Origin: Lumbricus terrestris
Taxonomy: Eukaryota; Annelida; Clitellata; Crassiclitellata; Lumbricidae
Length of the DNA: 64,000 nucleotides
Direction: 5' to 3'
NCBI GenBank assembly: GCA_949752735.1
Contig: OX457052.1
Location: 19,744,943-19,808,942, forward strand
Made by a program: the position numbers and the translations under genes. The notes under the pieces are model-generated. The model saw nothing but the letters and a program-made list of their open reading frames with translations. It did not search any database and was not told where the DNA came from. Each line of letters begins with the position of its first letter. The stretch's first letter is position 1. Of this stretch, positions 30,718 through 44,052 are shown piece after piece.

Positions 30718-32055
30718 CAGTGGCGGCGCTACGGCAGGTCATTTGACCTGCCTATTTTGCTCACGACCTGCCAAATGACCTGCCTAAAAACTTTGGAATT
30801 TTCAATATCTTTTTACATTATTTTATTTAAGAGTTTCAAATTAAAAATAAACATTTTTCCTCGCCCACAAGATCACTAGTTTGTGGTGCAATTATTAGAT
30901 CAACTGACGTTTGCGTCTCATCTTATCTACTATAGGTAAATATAGAGGTCTAGGCCCATGGGACAGGGGGTTTATAGGAAACCTATAATGAATCAATCAC
31001 TTAGGATAAGAATAGGAGGGGAGTGCTAATAGGAAGGAGTAATTGGTAGGGGAGTAAGGCAAGGATGCCCGCTATCACCACTTCTCTTTAACATAAATTA
31101 TACATGCATAGAAGAACTAATAGGCCTTCAAGAGGCAATGCAACAGGCAGGAGAGGGTAAAACAGTGGGTGGAATACTCAAACACTGTATAAGAATCCAG
31201 GAGCCCTAAGATTTGCCGACGACCAAGCAATGCTGGCGACTACACAGGGGCTGCAGAAATTGATGGATCAACTAAACAGGACCTCACTAAATACACCATA
31301 AAGATAAATATCGAAAACACAAAGATTATGAAGATGAGTGGAGGGAGGAGATAAGAGTGAAAATAACGATAAATGGAGAGGAAGTGGAACAGGTCAAGAT
31401 TGCGCTACTGCAACTTGGGAAGTATGATGACAACAGATCGATGCAAGATGCCTTAGTGATTGAAAAACGACGAATAGTAGGCCTATTGTGAAAACATGCG
31501 TTCACGAAAAGAGGAGAGTGGATGAGTAAAGACCTAAGGAAGATACTTCTAAAAGTACTGGTATGAAGATATGGACCATCAGGAAACAGGATATCAAGAG
31601 ATTGGAAGCTTTTGAGATGTGGATATATGGAGAAGGATGGAAAAGATGAGCTGACGGAACGCGAGTGACGAAAGAAGAGGCGCTGCAAAGAGTAGGAGAA
31701 AAAGATCACTAATGACAACTTTGGTAAATGAGAAAGGCAAAAGAACTGGATATTAAGAGGAGATTTCCTCCAGAGAGAAATCATAGAATGGTGATTGGAG
31801 GGAAAGAGAAAGAGAGGAGACCGAGACAGAAGATGTTGGGATGGACGATGACTGATGGATACAACGAAATGAATAGAAAAGCACAGCGAAGAGAAGAATG
31901 ACGTCATTGGAAGTTGAAACCTGCGGAGAAGCAGAGAACTGAAAGAAGAAGGCCTAAATCTACTTCAAATTCAATCATCAATTTATTCGACCTGCCAAAT
32001 AGTTCCCATGACTCCGACCCGACCTGCCGAAATTTTAGAGCTGGTGCCGCCACTG
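30718..32055. mobile_element. hAT-like element with perfect 8-bp TSD and an internal LINE relic
   Basis: Termini CAGTGGCGGCGCTACGGCAG and GAGCTGGTGCCGCCACTG. Perfect 8-bp duplication TTAATCTA at 30710-30717 and 32056-32063. Subterminal GACCTGCC motifs occur in both orientations near both ends (for example 30734-30790 and 31989-32030), like transposase-binding sites. 1,338 bp; no hAT transposase seen; the interior is mostly a decayed reverse transcriptase. Confidence 0.9.
31030..31935 (+). pseudogene. Decayed LINE reverse transcriptase
   Basis: GVRQGCPLSPLLFN at 31051-31092 is the reverse transcriptase block with the conserved GxxQGCPLSP motif. FADD at 31212-31223, in another frame, is the catalytic YADD-type box. 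Further on come KITINGEEVEQVK and the C-terminal ILRGDFLQREIIEW...GKRKRG region, broken by stops and frameshifts. The motif order fits endonuclease-reverse transcriptase LINEs; it is not the same family as the TTTATATAGCGCC elements. No function expected. Confidence 0.8.
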
Positions 32056-34226
32056 TTAATCTAGTCCCCTGCTTTGGGAGGGAGGGAAACTCAGGCCTTG
32101 GGAGATGCGAGAAAAATGGCCATTTTTGCGGATTGGTGTGCGGGCGGTGACCACTGAGCCAGACACCAGCGACACCTTTTGACACCGATCATTTTTCCGA
32201 CTACATTTTTTACAACCTCTTTTAGCGTTCCTTCAAAATTTTGGAAAAACATTTGACAATTTCCCAAAATCATACCAATTTCTATGCTTTATACCTGATA
32301 ACCTTTTTTAATCATTCTCTTAGAATTTCCGAAAACCAGACCCATCCGGTTTTCTTGGAGGTGGAGGGGGAATTCTAGGTATACAATTGTTCTGAAGGGG
32401 AGGGGAAAATACGACCTAAGTGCATGTAACAACAGCTCAAACTTTTCGTGGGGGGGAGAATGTCATTCCTGGGGGAACTTCCCTCTTCCTCAGCGACTCT
32501 AGATTACACACTGTGAGACACTGATTCATATTAACGCAACCAACAATACAAATACATCAGCTAGATAAAACATCTTATTTGAAGTGAAAACCTGGAGAAA
32601 ATCTGCTGTCAAACAAAATTTAATACTTGAGAAAAGCTCTTATTCCTGTTAAACACAAAACAACAAACCTGCAATGACAACTCCGTTACCATCCGATTTC
32701 AGAACCTGACTACGATGAAAACCAGACACCAGAACGAGTTGCCGTGGCAATGACCGCCACAGACACACCATCAGCAGCCTAGATTGCAACGGATAGAATA
32801 CTTCCAGCAGCGTGAAATAGTGGTAGAACCGAGTTACGTTCTTACTAGAGTTTTCAAAATGTTGGTGTGAGCTGGATCCTCACCATGACCTCAAACACAA
32901 TGTCTTGAATTAAAACAAAAGAACCCCTCCTAATCCGCCAAACATTGCCTAGAATCAAATTCTGCAGCTCAGAAATTTTACAGCGTCTACTATCATCACA
33001 GATCATGCTGCATCAGAACAAGAAATCAGAACGGAGATTAATAGCTTCAATGAAATTATATACAATTTATGTCAAAACCGGTCGCCATTTTAATTATATT
33101 ATCAAAAACAAGCAGGATTTTCAGGCCAAGACCTGACTACCCTACTTCAAAGAGAAATTACACCAATAATCCTACAATCAAATTACCAATTAAGCTTACT
33201 ACACAGCACACAAGTCTCATTGCACAGCCTCAAGGCAGCACAATAAGGTTCACTTAAAACAGGTCCCAACAGAAACTTCTTCTCACATCACAAATTACAG
33301 CCAATATTCGACGACCACAGCCCTACCATAAGCAAAACATTTATCCAGGAAAATGTTCGGCTCGAATATCACTCCCAATTCCACTCATACACTCTCTTTC
33401 TCACTCTTGTTTAGCAAAATAATTAAACACTTTGATGGCGAGCAGCATTGCCTACAAGTCGCTTTAAGCATGCTTACATCATTGCAGTGCTAGAAAGAAA
33501 AAATTATGGTAGTTTTTGGTCAATTTCTACAACAAATCGTCTCTAACTGGGACATTTTCTTTCCGGCAATTTAAACACGATAGTTTCTAGAGCGAAAAAG
33601 AAATGTGACATCATTAAAAAGGAAATGGTGCATGTCGATAAATATTTAATACATAACAACAATCAGATCAGCATGAACTCAAGTGTGTACATATCATCAT
33701 GGTCAAGCAGCTCACAACCCGACATATTTCGACGACATTCATGTTTCTATTGCGCATGATAAGAATTCAACCAGAGGAAAACCTTGCATTGCATATGAGA
33801 TTTAGTGATAGCATTGCATGAATCCTACGATGATGCTCATTAGCACTCTAGTCAAAATTAAAATAAGGCCCCGTTGATAAGTCAAAGCTATCAATAAGCC
33901 CACACGAACGGTTGCATGAACAACAGTAACTAAGAATAATAGATACGTGGTAAAACCTCTAACATTTTTATTAACTGAGAGCAGTAATAAGATTATATAC
34001 TAAAAACGGTTTAAGTTTGGTCGCATTCATATGAAAATCCTGACCTTGTCACATGCGAGACGTCAAATTTCACTCTTTCGTTCCATTTGCCAATTCACTC
34101 ATGTATTGCCTCTCTTCGCAATCAATTAATACAGTGGTCCACCACTTTTTAGTGTTGTTGTCACTCATTGCCAATGACCTCATCCATTGCCTCTCTTGCG
34201 CATTGTCTCAAAGGTATTGTCTCCTT

Positions 34227-34587
34227 CAGTGTTTAATCTAGTCCCCATGCTTTGGGGGAAATCCAGGCTCCAGTCGGGGAAGGACAAATCACCGTTTGGA
34301 GGAAGACCAACTGCATTTTTTTACTTTTGTCATCATTTATTTATTCTGATAACCTTTTTTTAGTCTTTTTGTACAAATCGTGGGGTAATAAACTCACAAT
34401 CTGAGGTTTTCTGATAGTCTGACGATCTTTTTTAGTATATCATCTGATTTTTCTGTTTCTTTATTCTGCCAGTGGTCAACTCTTTTACTTGACATGTAAA
34501 AGCAACTCTTCAATTTTTCGGGGGTGGAGAAATGGCGTTCCTGGGGTGGGAGAATTTTTGCCCCACAGATGTCTAGATAAAACACTG
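34227..34587. mobile_element. Non-autonomous hAT-like element, CAGTGTTTAATCTAG family
   Basis: Ends CAGTGTTTAATCTAG and CTAGATAAAACACTG (one mismatch over 15). Flanks GTCTCCTT and ATCTGCTT agree at 6 of 8 positions, a decayed duplication. 361 bp with internal CTGATAACCTTTTTTTAGTC. Also present as the interrupted copy at 30704-32513. Confidence 0.75.
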
Positions 34588-34869
34588 ATCTGCTTCATAA
34601 CCTAAACAGCACATGAGTCATCATGCTCTGATGCCCTTCCCACTGCTGCCAATGGCGTCATGTTTTGTGTAAACACTCAGCATCCACAAACAGAATCAAA
34701 AGAATGAAAACAACAACAAATAGCAAAACGTTTAATACTACTGGCAGTTACTGTCGCAGAATTCCTGGAAATGGAAATGGCGTAAATTACATGCAAAGGA
34801 CAGTCAGAGGCAATTTTAAGAAGACGTAACAAATGGCCAAAAGCCATCATTATTCAAGTACCAAACACT

Positions 34870-35030
34870 TGTAATAATAATGAAAATAATAATAATAATA
34901 GTAATAATAATAATAATAGTAATAATAATAAATGAAAAAAATACTAGAAAATAATCATAAAAATATTAATAGTAACAACTATAAGAGTGTCTGATAAACG
35001 AATAAATAAAATAATAATAATAAAAACTTT
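34870..35030. repeat. (AAT)n microsatellite region
   Basis: AATAATAATAGT-type repeats with interruptions, then TACATACTGTTACATACTGT near 35032-35055. Confidence 0.75.
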
Positions 35031-36928
35031 TACATACTGTTACATACTGTTACATGCATACATACTATACTGATCATGCGTTATTACTCGTGACGCAATT
35101 GGTTGTTACGTAAGAATATTGCAAAAGACTGTTGTCTATCTGAGAGCGTTGCATTGTTAATAAACATCAAATCAACAACAACAACAGAGACATATTTAAA
35201 CTTTGCCAATTTATTAAATCATCCTGAACATTGTGCGAGTGCATTTTGAGCGATTGGTCGAATACCGATTGAATGGCGTAAAATAATAATATAACTAGTC
35301 TTTAACAGCATCGTCAACAACAACACACACCGAATTGAGATAGCTAACAAGTGTCGCTACTATAGTGAAGCCGAGAACATGAAAAATAGAAGCTAGAATC
35401 GGTACACGTTTCGACTTTTTGACTCGCTAAAAAACAACAATGGTCGCATGTAAAAACACAAAAATGCATTCGACGTTTTGCAGACAATTATTCCTGTTTT
35501 GTTTTTCTCTACATCAAAATTACAATTCCTATCGACACATAGCAGTTAAAAAAGAATAGATTCTATTTCGGACACAGGTAGCTAGCTGCTCAGCTGTATG
35601 AAAACGATGATCAAGCCATCGTACAAAGACCATCTTGCTTTCCAATTACAGTACAATGGCACCACTTTAGGACAGATCCATTAGTGTTTACATCATATGG
35701 GGCAATGGAAGGTATTGTAAACTTTTAGTTTTTATATATGAACCTTCAGAGTTGCCTCTGAAGAATCTTTAGGAAATGCACAGCATCGCAGGAACTTGAC
35801 CTTTACAGTTAAGTGTGTCAGTTTCCCCAGGTGCCTTTAAAAATTTAATATTTTTCCATGATACTCTGCAACACCTGAAGCAGCAGGCTAGCCGCATACT
35901 ATGTCATTTAGTAGGCTAATGTTTTTACAACGGAATCTTCTTACAGTACGCATAGTTACAAAGTAGTGCTGTGGCTCCATTGAAGTAATACTATCATAAT
36001 GAGTAGACTCATCCCGATTCATACAGCATTCTGCTTAGCATGAACTTCTGCTATTTTCCCAAACCTATAAACTTAACACATCGTACAGCAAGGTACAAGA
36101 GCCGCAGCACAGCGCAGCATATTGACTTTTAGGCATTTTCACATTCTATGTACCGCGGCCTGGTTTACATGCTGTTTCATAAAGCATGTAACCCACAGAC
36201 TTCAAGTTAACATGGTCACACTGTATATTCTCTGGGCAGCAGCCTCTAGCACATGCCTCTGGTTGAAAAGCGACGAATAATAATAATAGTTGACGTTAAT
36301 GCCACACGTAGATATGGTTACTATGTGCACCTTAGAAAACAAAGAAACCCTTTACATAGAAATCTTCTTCACATAGAAACCCGAACATGAAAATCTATAC
36401 GACGACATTGAAACCCCGAGAACGAAATTATGCAAACCGGAAAGAAAGATGAAACAGCTTCCATTGTTTCTAGATGTTTCAACAGTTACCTGAATTGAGA
36501 CTATCGTCGCCGTGCGCACAGCCAACCAAACACTAACTACCGCTACAGCCGGCTTCTCGAAGGGTAGTGGTGTAGCCCAAAAACGTGCAATCGTCATCTA
36601 TGGCAGAGCTAACTGAATCTTTTAGTTTATTGACAAAATGTAAAGAGCTCCACATTAATCGTACCAACTCATTACTTTACTCAGAAGTAAAAGTAAAAGA
36701 CAAGTGAATAATGATGTTTAATCGTTACTTTCGTAACACATTTGAGGCATATCGCATCACTGGGAGAGTCAGGCTTGTCGCTCAATTCAAACGCTGGGGC
36801 CACCAACCGTCAAAAACCATAATGAAATAGCATGTCGTTTCTGGATGGGATCAGAATAAAGAACTTAGAACGAATCAACCACTTTCAGCGAGGAGACACT
36901 TGCGTGATTAACCGTCAACTGGAAGCAG

Positions 36929-37295
36929 AAGATGAAAGGATTGGTCAGACGATGAAAGAACTGGTCTGACGATGAAAGAACCGGTCGGATGATGAAAGAA
37001 CTGGTCAGACGATGAAAGAACTGGTCAGTCGATATAAGAACTGGTCAGACGATGAAAGAACTGGTCAGACGATGAAAGAACTGGTCAGACGATGAAAGAA
37101 CTTGTTAGACGATTATTATTATTATTAGATAAATTTATTACGCGCGCAAGGTCACACCAAAGTGTGAATCTGAGGCGCGGAAATGATGAAAGAACTGAAC
37201 TGGTCAGTCGATATAAGAACTGGTCAGACGATGAAGGAACTGGTCAGTCGACATAAGAACCGGTCAGACAATGAAAGAACTGGTCAGACGAGAAG
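36929..37295. repeat. 20-bp tandem repeat (GATGAAAGAACTGGTCAGAC)n with an insertion
   Basis: About 14 units in two blocks (36929-37113 and 37185-37295) separated by about 70 bp (37114-37184: TTATTATTATTAGATAAATT then GGTCACACCAAAGTGTGAAT). That insert resembles 23035-23085, so a short mobile sequence apparently landed inside the array. Confidence 0.85.
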
Positions 37296-39028
37296 CAGGA
37301 ATAAGAGTAAGATTGCCAGAGAACAGAGCTCTGAGATGAGTCTCAGTGAAGACAGATGTAACTTTTTCTAGTTTACATTACTGAGTAACCTAGCAACAAA
37401 AGTAATCACTGGAGAGCAGAGGATCGTTCAAAATTTAAGAGCCATCTTCAGTGACGCGTTTGTGGTCAACAAGAACTGCTGCAGTAACGGGCAAGCAAGG
37501 CACTTATCCTCGGAGCGCTTCAGCAGAAGCCTTTAACCAAGATGTAATCCAATTTCTCTTCAGATCGTTCATGCCAAATACTGGCATCATGAGCAGGAAA
37601 TTAAAACCGTAGTTGGCTATTATACCCCAAAGGCAAAATTCAGAAGTTCATAGAGCTTGCCACATAGCATCTTCTCATTACGTTAGTGAGAAAGGGTTGC
37701 CGTCTTGAGCGACACTTTAACCAAGAAGAAGCATACACGATATGAAAGCTAACGTTTGTTTTCATTAGACGCAAACTAAGACAAATCAGACAGACAGATC
37801 TCAATCGGAATTAACTACAAATACAAATAGATCAAGCGTACAATCTCATGTTAAGAGTTTTCAATGTCCTTGACTAATTGAGAACTGAATTACGCCGCCA
37901 AAGACTTAGTCACTGAATCGAAGACATATCCTCGTACGTACATCAACATCATTTCGTATATAACAGTTAATATCCTCAACATCAACTGATGAAAGAAATT
38001 TCAAATGCTAAACTACAATAACAACAACAGCAGCAACAGAGTCAAGGATAAACCGAACGAGAGATAATGAAAATAAATTTTACATCTTACAACACGTCTG
38101 TGCTGAAAACTTAAGACCGTTCCTAGGTTACACTCTGCTACGAAACAAAACACGAGAAGCCAGGCGGGAATGAAAAACGAGTAAAAATAGTGCAACGTTC
38201 TGTAAAAAAATTATGCACCGATTGACCGCAAAAAAGCACGTGTAGTTTTATAACTTATGAAACGATTTAGATTATTTAAATGCTGCACAGATGCAATCAA
38301 GCATATCAGAAACCAACTCAACCATGTCCGGACCTTTTCCTTCCAGGACATTACTAATCATGGCTCAATCAATACGCCTGTTCATCACAGCCAACAAAAC
38401 CACTTCCCCCAAGAGATGCCACGCCCTCCCTTCCACCTAGATCAAGTGACAACTTAAAAAAATTCACAAATCTGTATCAACCAAAGAACCGCTAAATAGC
38501 CTCACCCACACATGGAGAGGACAGCCATACTGCCCACGCTACACCACTACCCTTCAGGAAGGAAAAATCAATCGGAGAGAATAGGCATTTTGGCAGTGCT
38601 AAAAATACCTAATAAGATATATATATAAAACGGCGACATTAAACAGCAGAATGAATCTCCTAAATTCACAGACAGTAATATTGATCAGTTGATAGTTATG
38701 CATAAGGTAAACATCAAGCAAATCGCACGCCAACGCAGAATAACTATTTACACAAAAATGAAGAAATTTCAAAAGTCTTCAGCACGGCAACAGTAAGGAT
38801 ATTAAGTCCTCCATAGCTCAGCCCAGACATGCACTGCGCAAAAGAAGAAAGCCTTAGCACCTTCCAGTTAATCAACCTCTTAATAAAAACGATTGCATAC
38901 AGTCACATCAGCTAGCGCCGACTTTTTTAAAGATTTTCTCATTTTCTTAAATACGATTACTCACCAAAAGTAACACTTGGAATGGCTACCAAACATATAC
39001 GAAGTTCCGACAAAGAGAAAATCTCAGC

Positions 39029-39098
39029 AATATATATATATATATATATACATATATATGTAAACAAATATATATATAATTATATATATATATATGCA
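39029..39098. repeat. (AT)n microsatellite
   Basis: ATATATATATATATATATAC-type runs with ATG interruptions. Similar runs occur at 41346-41395, 44862-44890 and 45335-45380 in the same block. Confidence 0.85.
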
Positions 39099-39267
39099 TG
39101 TGTGTATAATACAGATAACAAGTTGTCATGATTACAAACAGCACTTAAGTTACAAGAAGCGATTTTTGTTAATTTGACAAGCAGCAGGTAGGAGATTTTT
39201 AACCAGGAAAAGAAGACGACCAATATCACAATCAAAATGAAGTAATTCACAGTCACAGTCTTGGCGC

Positions 39268-40373
39268 TAGGGAATGTAATCCCGGGACATATCCTCAATC
39301 CCGGGATTCCGGGATTATAAATAAGTCAATCCCGGGATCCCGGTATCCCGGGATTGACTTATAAGGGCAATTAAAAAAATTCTTCGACTTAGTATGGTAG
39401 TAGGTCAAATACAGTAAAGCTTACTCTTTGTCTTCGCTACTTCAACGGCGATCAATTATGACTCACGGCAGGGGCGTTTGCCGGCTGTCCCTAGCAGCAG
39501 GGTTTGTTTGAAACTTGACAGTGATAGGCCTACTACCAGTGGCTTCTATCCTCACTGAACAACCAAGTTAGACCCCTCTCCTTCCCCGCCCTCCCGTGTA
39601 TCTCCTTTGATCTAGATTGCCGTGAGTTGAGCTCATTTTAGAATCCCCATCGTTAACTGAGCTTAAGTAGAGATCACTCTGAATAGGGTAATAAATAGTC
39701 CTCTGCATAACGGTGACCCGGAATTAGGTCAGACGATACAAGGTGACCAATGCACCGAGTGACCACACCGCGAGGAACTCAACAGGTAGGAGGTTAGCCA
39801 AGATTCACCAGTGAATGACTGATCTTGCAGTCCACTGATATTAAGGCAGCAAGAGCGCATTTGTATACTGTCCAGATCACAGGTCGGCGCAATTATAGGG
39901 GTGGGGTGTCATCAACACACGTCAATCGGAGTTAGGCGCTGTGACGTCGCAGGCCTAGTCGGCCAGCTCTACTGGCATCTGACATCTGTTTATGTTCTAT
40001 CAGTCAGCTGAATGGTGTGTGGGTCATTTGTGTGTGGAAGAAATCTATAGTCTACATACACCAACAAGGCAAGGAATTGGAGGGGCAAACCCAAATGCAC
40101 TGCCTGATCACTGAGAAATGCCTACCTCCAGTCACCTCTGGGTTTTCTGCTGGCCGCCAGCTTACCTTCACTAGGGTGTCTGCTTATCTGCCGTTTTGGC
40201 GTCTACTGACCAAGGAATTATTGCAAAATGTTGAAGTAATTTAATGAAAAACCCGATTTTTTGCAATCTCGAAAAACGGGATTCCGTGCTTGTCAATCCC
40301 GGGATTACGGAATTGTAAAATGTCCGGGATTCCTGGGATCCCGGAATTCGGGATCCCGGGATTACATTCCCTA
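39268..40373. mobile_element. hAT (Ac-like) element with TCCCGGGA subterminal repeats
   Basis: Termini TAGGGAATGTAATCCCGGGA and its exact inverted copy TCCCGGGATTACATTCCCTA. Perfect 8-bp duplication CTTGGCGC at 39260-39267 and 40374-40381. The outer 100 bp at each end carry multiple AATCCCGGGATT palindromes, probable transposase-binding sites. YAGGGATG-type ends are known from Ac-like hAT elements. 1,106 bp; no transposase seen in the interior, so non-autonomous. Confidence 0.92.
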
Positions 40374-41363
40374 CTTGGCGCCTAGCGCAGAAAACCTTTG
40401 CAAGCAGTCAATCCTTCATACAGCCAGCGTCGGCAAGTACAGTTGGCTAATTTCACCAGAAATCCTCCCGAAAAACAAATTCATCAGCTGTAACAGCTCC
40501 TGCAACACTCCCACAACAGTTGTAGTACTAGAATGCAACAGAGGTCATACAAATACTGGCTGAAATTCACCACCTCCCCCCATCTGACAACAACAAAAAA
40601 AGCTGCAACAGGTGAAACACACGTGGACAGTGGCATGAGAAAGAAATTACAACTATAGTAGAGCACAACTGTTGCATACTCCACAAAGGTATCCACCCAG
40701 TTTTAACAGCAACCTGATCGCATTAACACATTGATCAATATTGCATCAAATGTCTGTTGATACACAAGTGCGTTACACTTATATGCTTAAGAACGTCAAC
40801 AGCCTGTAACATGAACGCAAGCAGCAAACATGCCCAAGGTACAGCATCAGAGCGTAACAAAACCAGCAGTTGTCACGAAAACAAATGAATGCAGCCAATG
40901 CGAAAACGAAAGGCGTGTGGCAAATCTAGACCATCAGCATCTCGTATAACATGTATGTCTCAATATCATACGCTTTTTCAATAGACGGCAGCATGGCGCT
41001 GCTGCTGCCAAAACATATGCACACGAATGACGAACAGAAACGTCGCTTTGACTCGCAGGCAATGCTAAAAATAATGAAAAAAATCCTTTGATCCACGAAC
41101 AACTGAAATTTTTGATGTAAATTACGGAGCACAGTCACAAGGCTGAAGAATCATTACTCTTAACTATCACTAAAATGAAAAATCTGGACTTCACGGCAAA
41201 TTATTAATGTAACATCGATTCAAGCTAAAACACATTTAAGGCATGCCATAGTTAGACTAGTTATCCGAGAATAAATGTAGCACTTAAATGACCTACTGTA
41301 CTGTGGCACCACAAAATTCAAATGGCAAGCCTTTTTGTACTATATAGATACATATATATATAT

Positions 41364-41396
<33 letters not shown>

Positions 41397-43807
41397 AGTT
41401 GACCTTTTATATGTTAATATGTATACATATATAATTATATATGCATATATCAAGATACAAAACCATTCAATTTATATACTAAAAAGACAAGCACCTGCAA
41501 ACACGTTCAAATTGGCTTAATAACTAAAACATGAATTATACAAATGCATACATTTACAGTTATGAAAGAGAGTAATTAACACTCCAACTGCATATATAAT
41601 AGCCCAAACTGACACACATTAGTTAACACGCAGAGCAAGTGCGCAAAGTCATACTGATGCAAACGCATCAGAATCTTGCACACAACGCTATCATCCGACA
41701 CACTTACCGTCAGTACTAAAATACTTAAATGTGTCCTTAATGACTGTTTATGAAAATAACAATAGCTTTAAATAACACAACAATTGATCGTTTCAACGAT
41801 AAAGGAGATCTCCCATTGAGCTACCGTTCAGACTTCCCAAACCCTGTCTAACTACTGACCCAAAATGTTTTTAGAATTCAAATACAATCTGCAAATCATC
41901 GACCCAAATGGCAGAAACAATTTGCCTACGTCAAGAGGAGATCTCCCCAAATCGTCTGCTAACAACAAAACTGGAAACTCATGCCCTCCTCCATTGTTAT
42001 GCCTCCATTGTTATACCTCCATTGTTACACAAGCGCAGGACTAAACGAAAGCCTTCTGGAATACCAACAAAGCATCACAACATTACGAACGGCATAAAAC
42101 TACGGCTAACGAAGAAGTAATTCGACACGAAAAATAACCGCAAAAATCTACCGAGAGTCACACGTACATATAATAATATAGTCTGCATTACATACATACG
42201 TGTACTGTTCAGACACAGCAATTATTAATAACACATAGTCAGAATATTTCAAACTAGTTAGTAATCACACAGGTTATTCAAATAGTCACCAGAGAAATCT
42301 TCGGTTCATAGATATATAATTAATTGCACCTATATACAACGTCAGCTTCGTTCCTTTTCATCCATCTCACATATAAAATACGCTAATGAAGCTAGTAGAT
42401 TGCCATGCAGCTACACGCAGGACTAGCCCTGCAGGATGAGGCACCCCCCCTTAACCCCACCTCAGTTTCAACAAGACTTTCCTGTTCCTCTAGTTAAGTA
42501 AAGCGCAGAACAAGTTTGCAAAATCACCAACCGCAAGCAAATGTGACGTAGTGTCACGCCCACAATTTACCGCAACGCACCGCTGCTCAACCTTAGGGCT
42601 AGCCCTACTCACACACCCAAGTAGCAGACTGTCATTTCTCAGCAAATGCGACCAAATAGCAACAGTGTAATAATACAAAACTAAAATTCATGCGTATACG
42701 CGTTAGTTACTGCAGCATTCTACCCGGTTATTGCTTCGCAGAAGGATCTAGCAAGAAAACAAAAGAAAATCGCGGCTGCGTAGAAAAAAACGGAGACATC
42801 TCTCGATTCATTTACAGCCGTTGCCGTCCAGGCAACACAACACAACACAAACCCTGATCTAATATGATTTTTACGACGTACACAATACAAACGCGCGAAG
42901 CCGTGGAAAAGTTCACCACAAACTGTTCCAGACGTGATCACAAGAAATAAGCACATAGGCGTCAGTTACAATCTAGCAAACGAACCAAAGACTCTGATTT
43001 TAATACCCGATATAAACTCTTAAAACTACGGAAATGTGTCTATCTCATAATTACAAATAACAAACACTTTATGAAGTCAGTTGTCACTAACGGGGCAATT
43101 ACTGGTAACGTAACACTGTGCAAAGCAGTTCGTTTAACACTAACCGTCAGCAAAATTGCAAAAGAAAAATTGATCTCAACAGTAGCGCTAAAGATTCCTG
43201 CATAATGCCAGTCAGTCAGTTAAACAGACCATTTGAAAACAAACATCATACACAAACTACAATAATCGTCATGTGTTGGCTTTTATGCTTGCAACTACTA
43301 AAACACTACCGAGTGCAAGAGAATGCAGAATATACAAACCGACATACTTTGATAGAAAACATCACCGTTTCAATAGGAAATTATATAAATTCAAAAGACT
43401 AGCACTTTACAAAGAGGTGGCTTTTGGTCAGGCCATCCCTGTCAAAAACTACGACAAAGAACCTTCAAATAAACTCAGAAAAATAACAAAATTTTAGGAC
43501 ATGCTCAGACAGAAGAAACACCAATGCCAAGTGTCGTGTAGCCCTAATTTTTGCAATTTTCACCAGAAAGATCTAGTAGCCGAAGTCACGTCACAAACGC
43601 CAGGCATCTTTCTTTTCACAGGCCAATTGGAGAGCAGCACATAGTGCGAGACAGTACAGTTTTTTTAGAACTTTCATTCACAAGCTATGCAATCAGTGAT
43701 GTTCCCTGCTTACACCTAGCCAGCAGTCAGCACTTGTAGGAAAAGCATCCAACTTATTAATGTCAACATGCCAAGAAATTAATTAATATCAGAACTGCTG
43801 AGACTAT

Positions 43808-44052
43808 GACACACACACACACACACACTCACATACACTGCTTCAGGGAAATGAGGAGAAACTGCAGAGTGACAATCTGTGAGCATCCTGAACACAGTCA
43901 GAGTCAAGTATCAATGCAAACAGTCAGACAAACATATAAAACTAATGACAATGGACCTAACGAGATTGCTCATGTTCCGGACAACAAACAGAACAGCCAC
44001 AAAAGAAGAAACACGCAGACACACACACACACAACCACACACACAACCACAG
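43808..44052. repeat. (CA)n microsatellites
   Basis: (CA)n at about 43809-43828 and ACACACACACACAACCACAC from about 44019 to 44050, on the A/C-rich strand of the skewed block. Confidence 0.8.

Larger units (their letters stand above)
30704..32513. mobile_element. DNA-transposon remnant (CAGTGTTTAATCTAG family) interrupted by a hAT element
   Basis: The left end CAATGTTTAATCTA (30704-30717) and right end CTAGATTACACACTG (32499-32513) are inverted relative to each other and match the terminal repeats of the element at 34227-34587. Right after the inserted hAT element, the sequence resumes TTAATCTAGTCCCCTGCTTTGGG, as in the intact copy. Internal similarity includes TGATAACCTTTTTTA near 32297. 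Its own target duplication is unclear (about 6/8 with a 1-bp shift). Confidence 0.6.
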
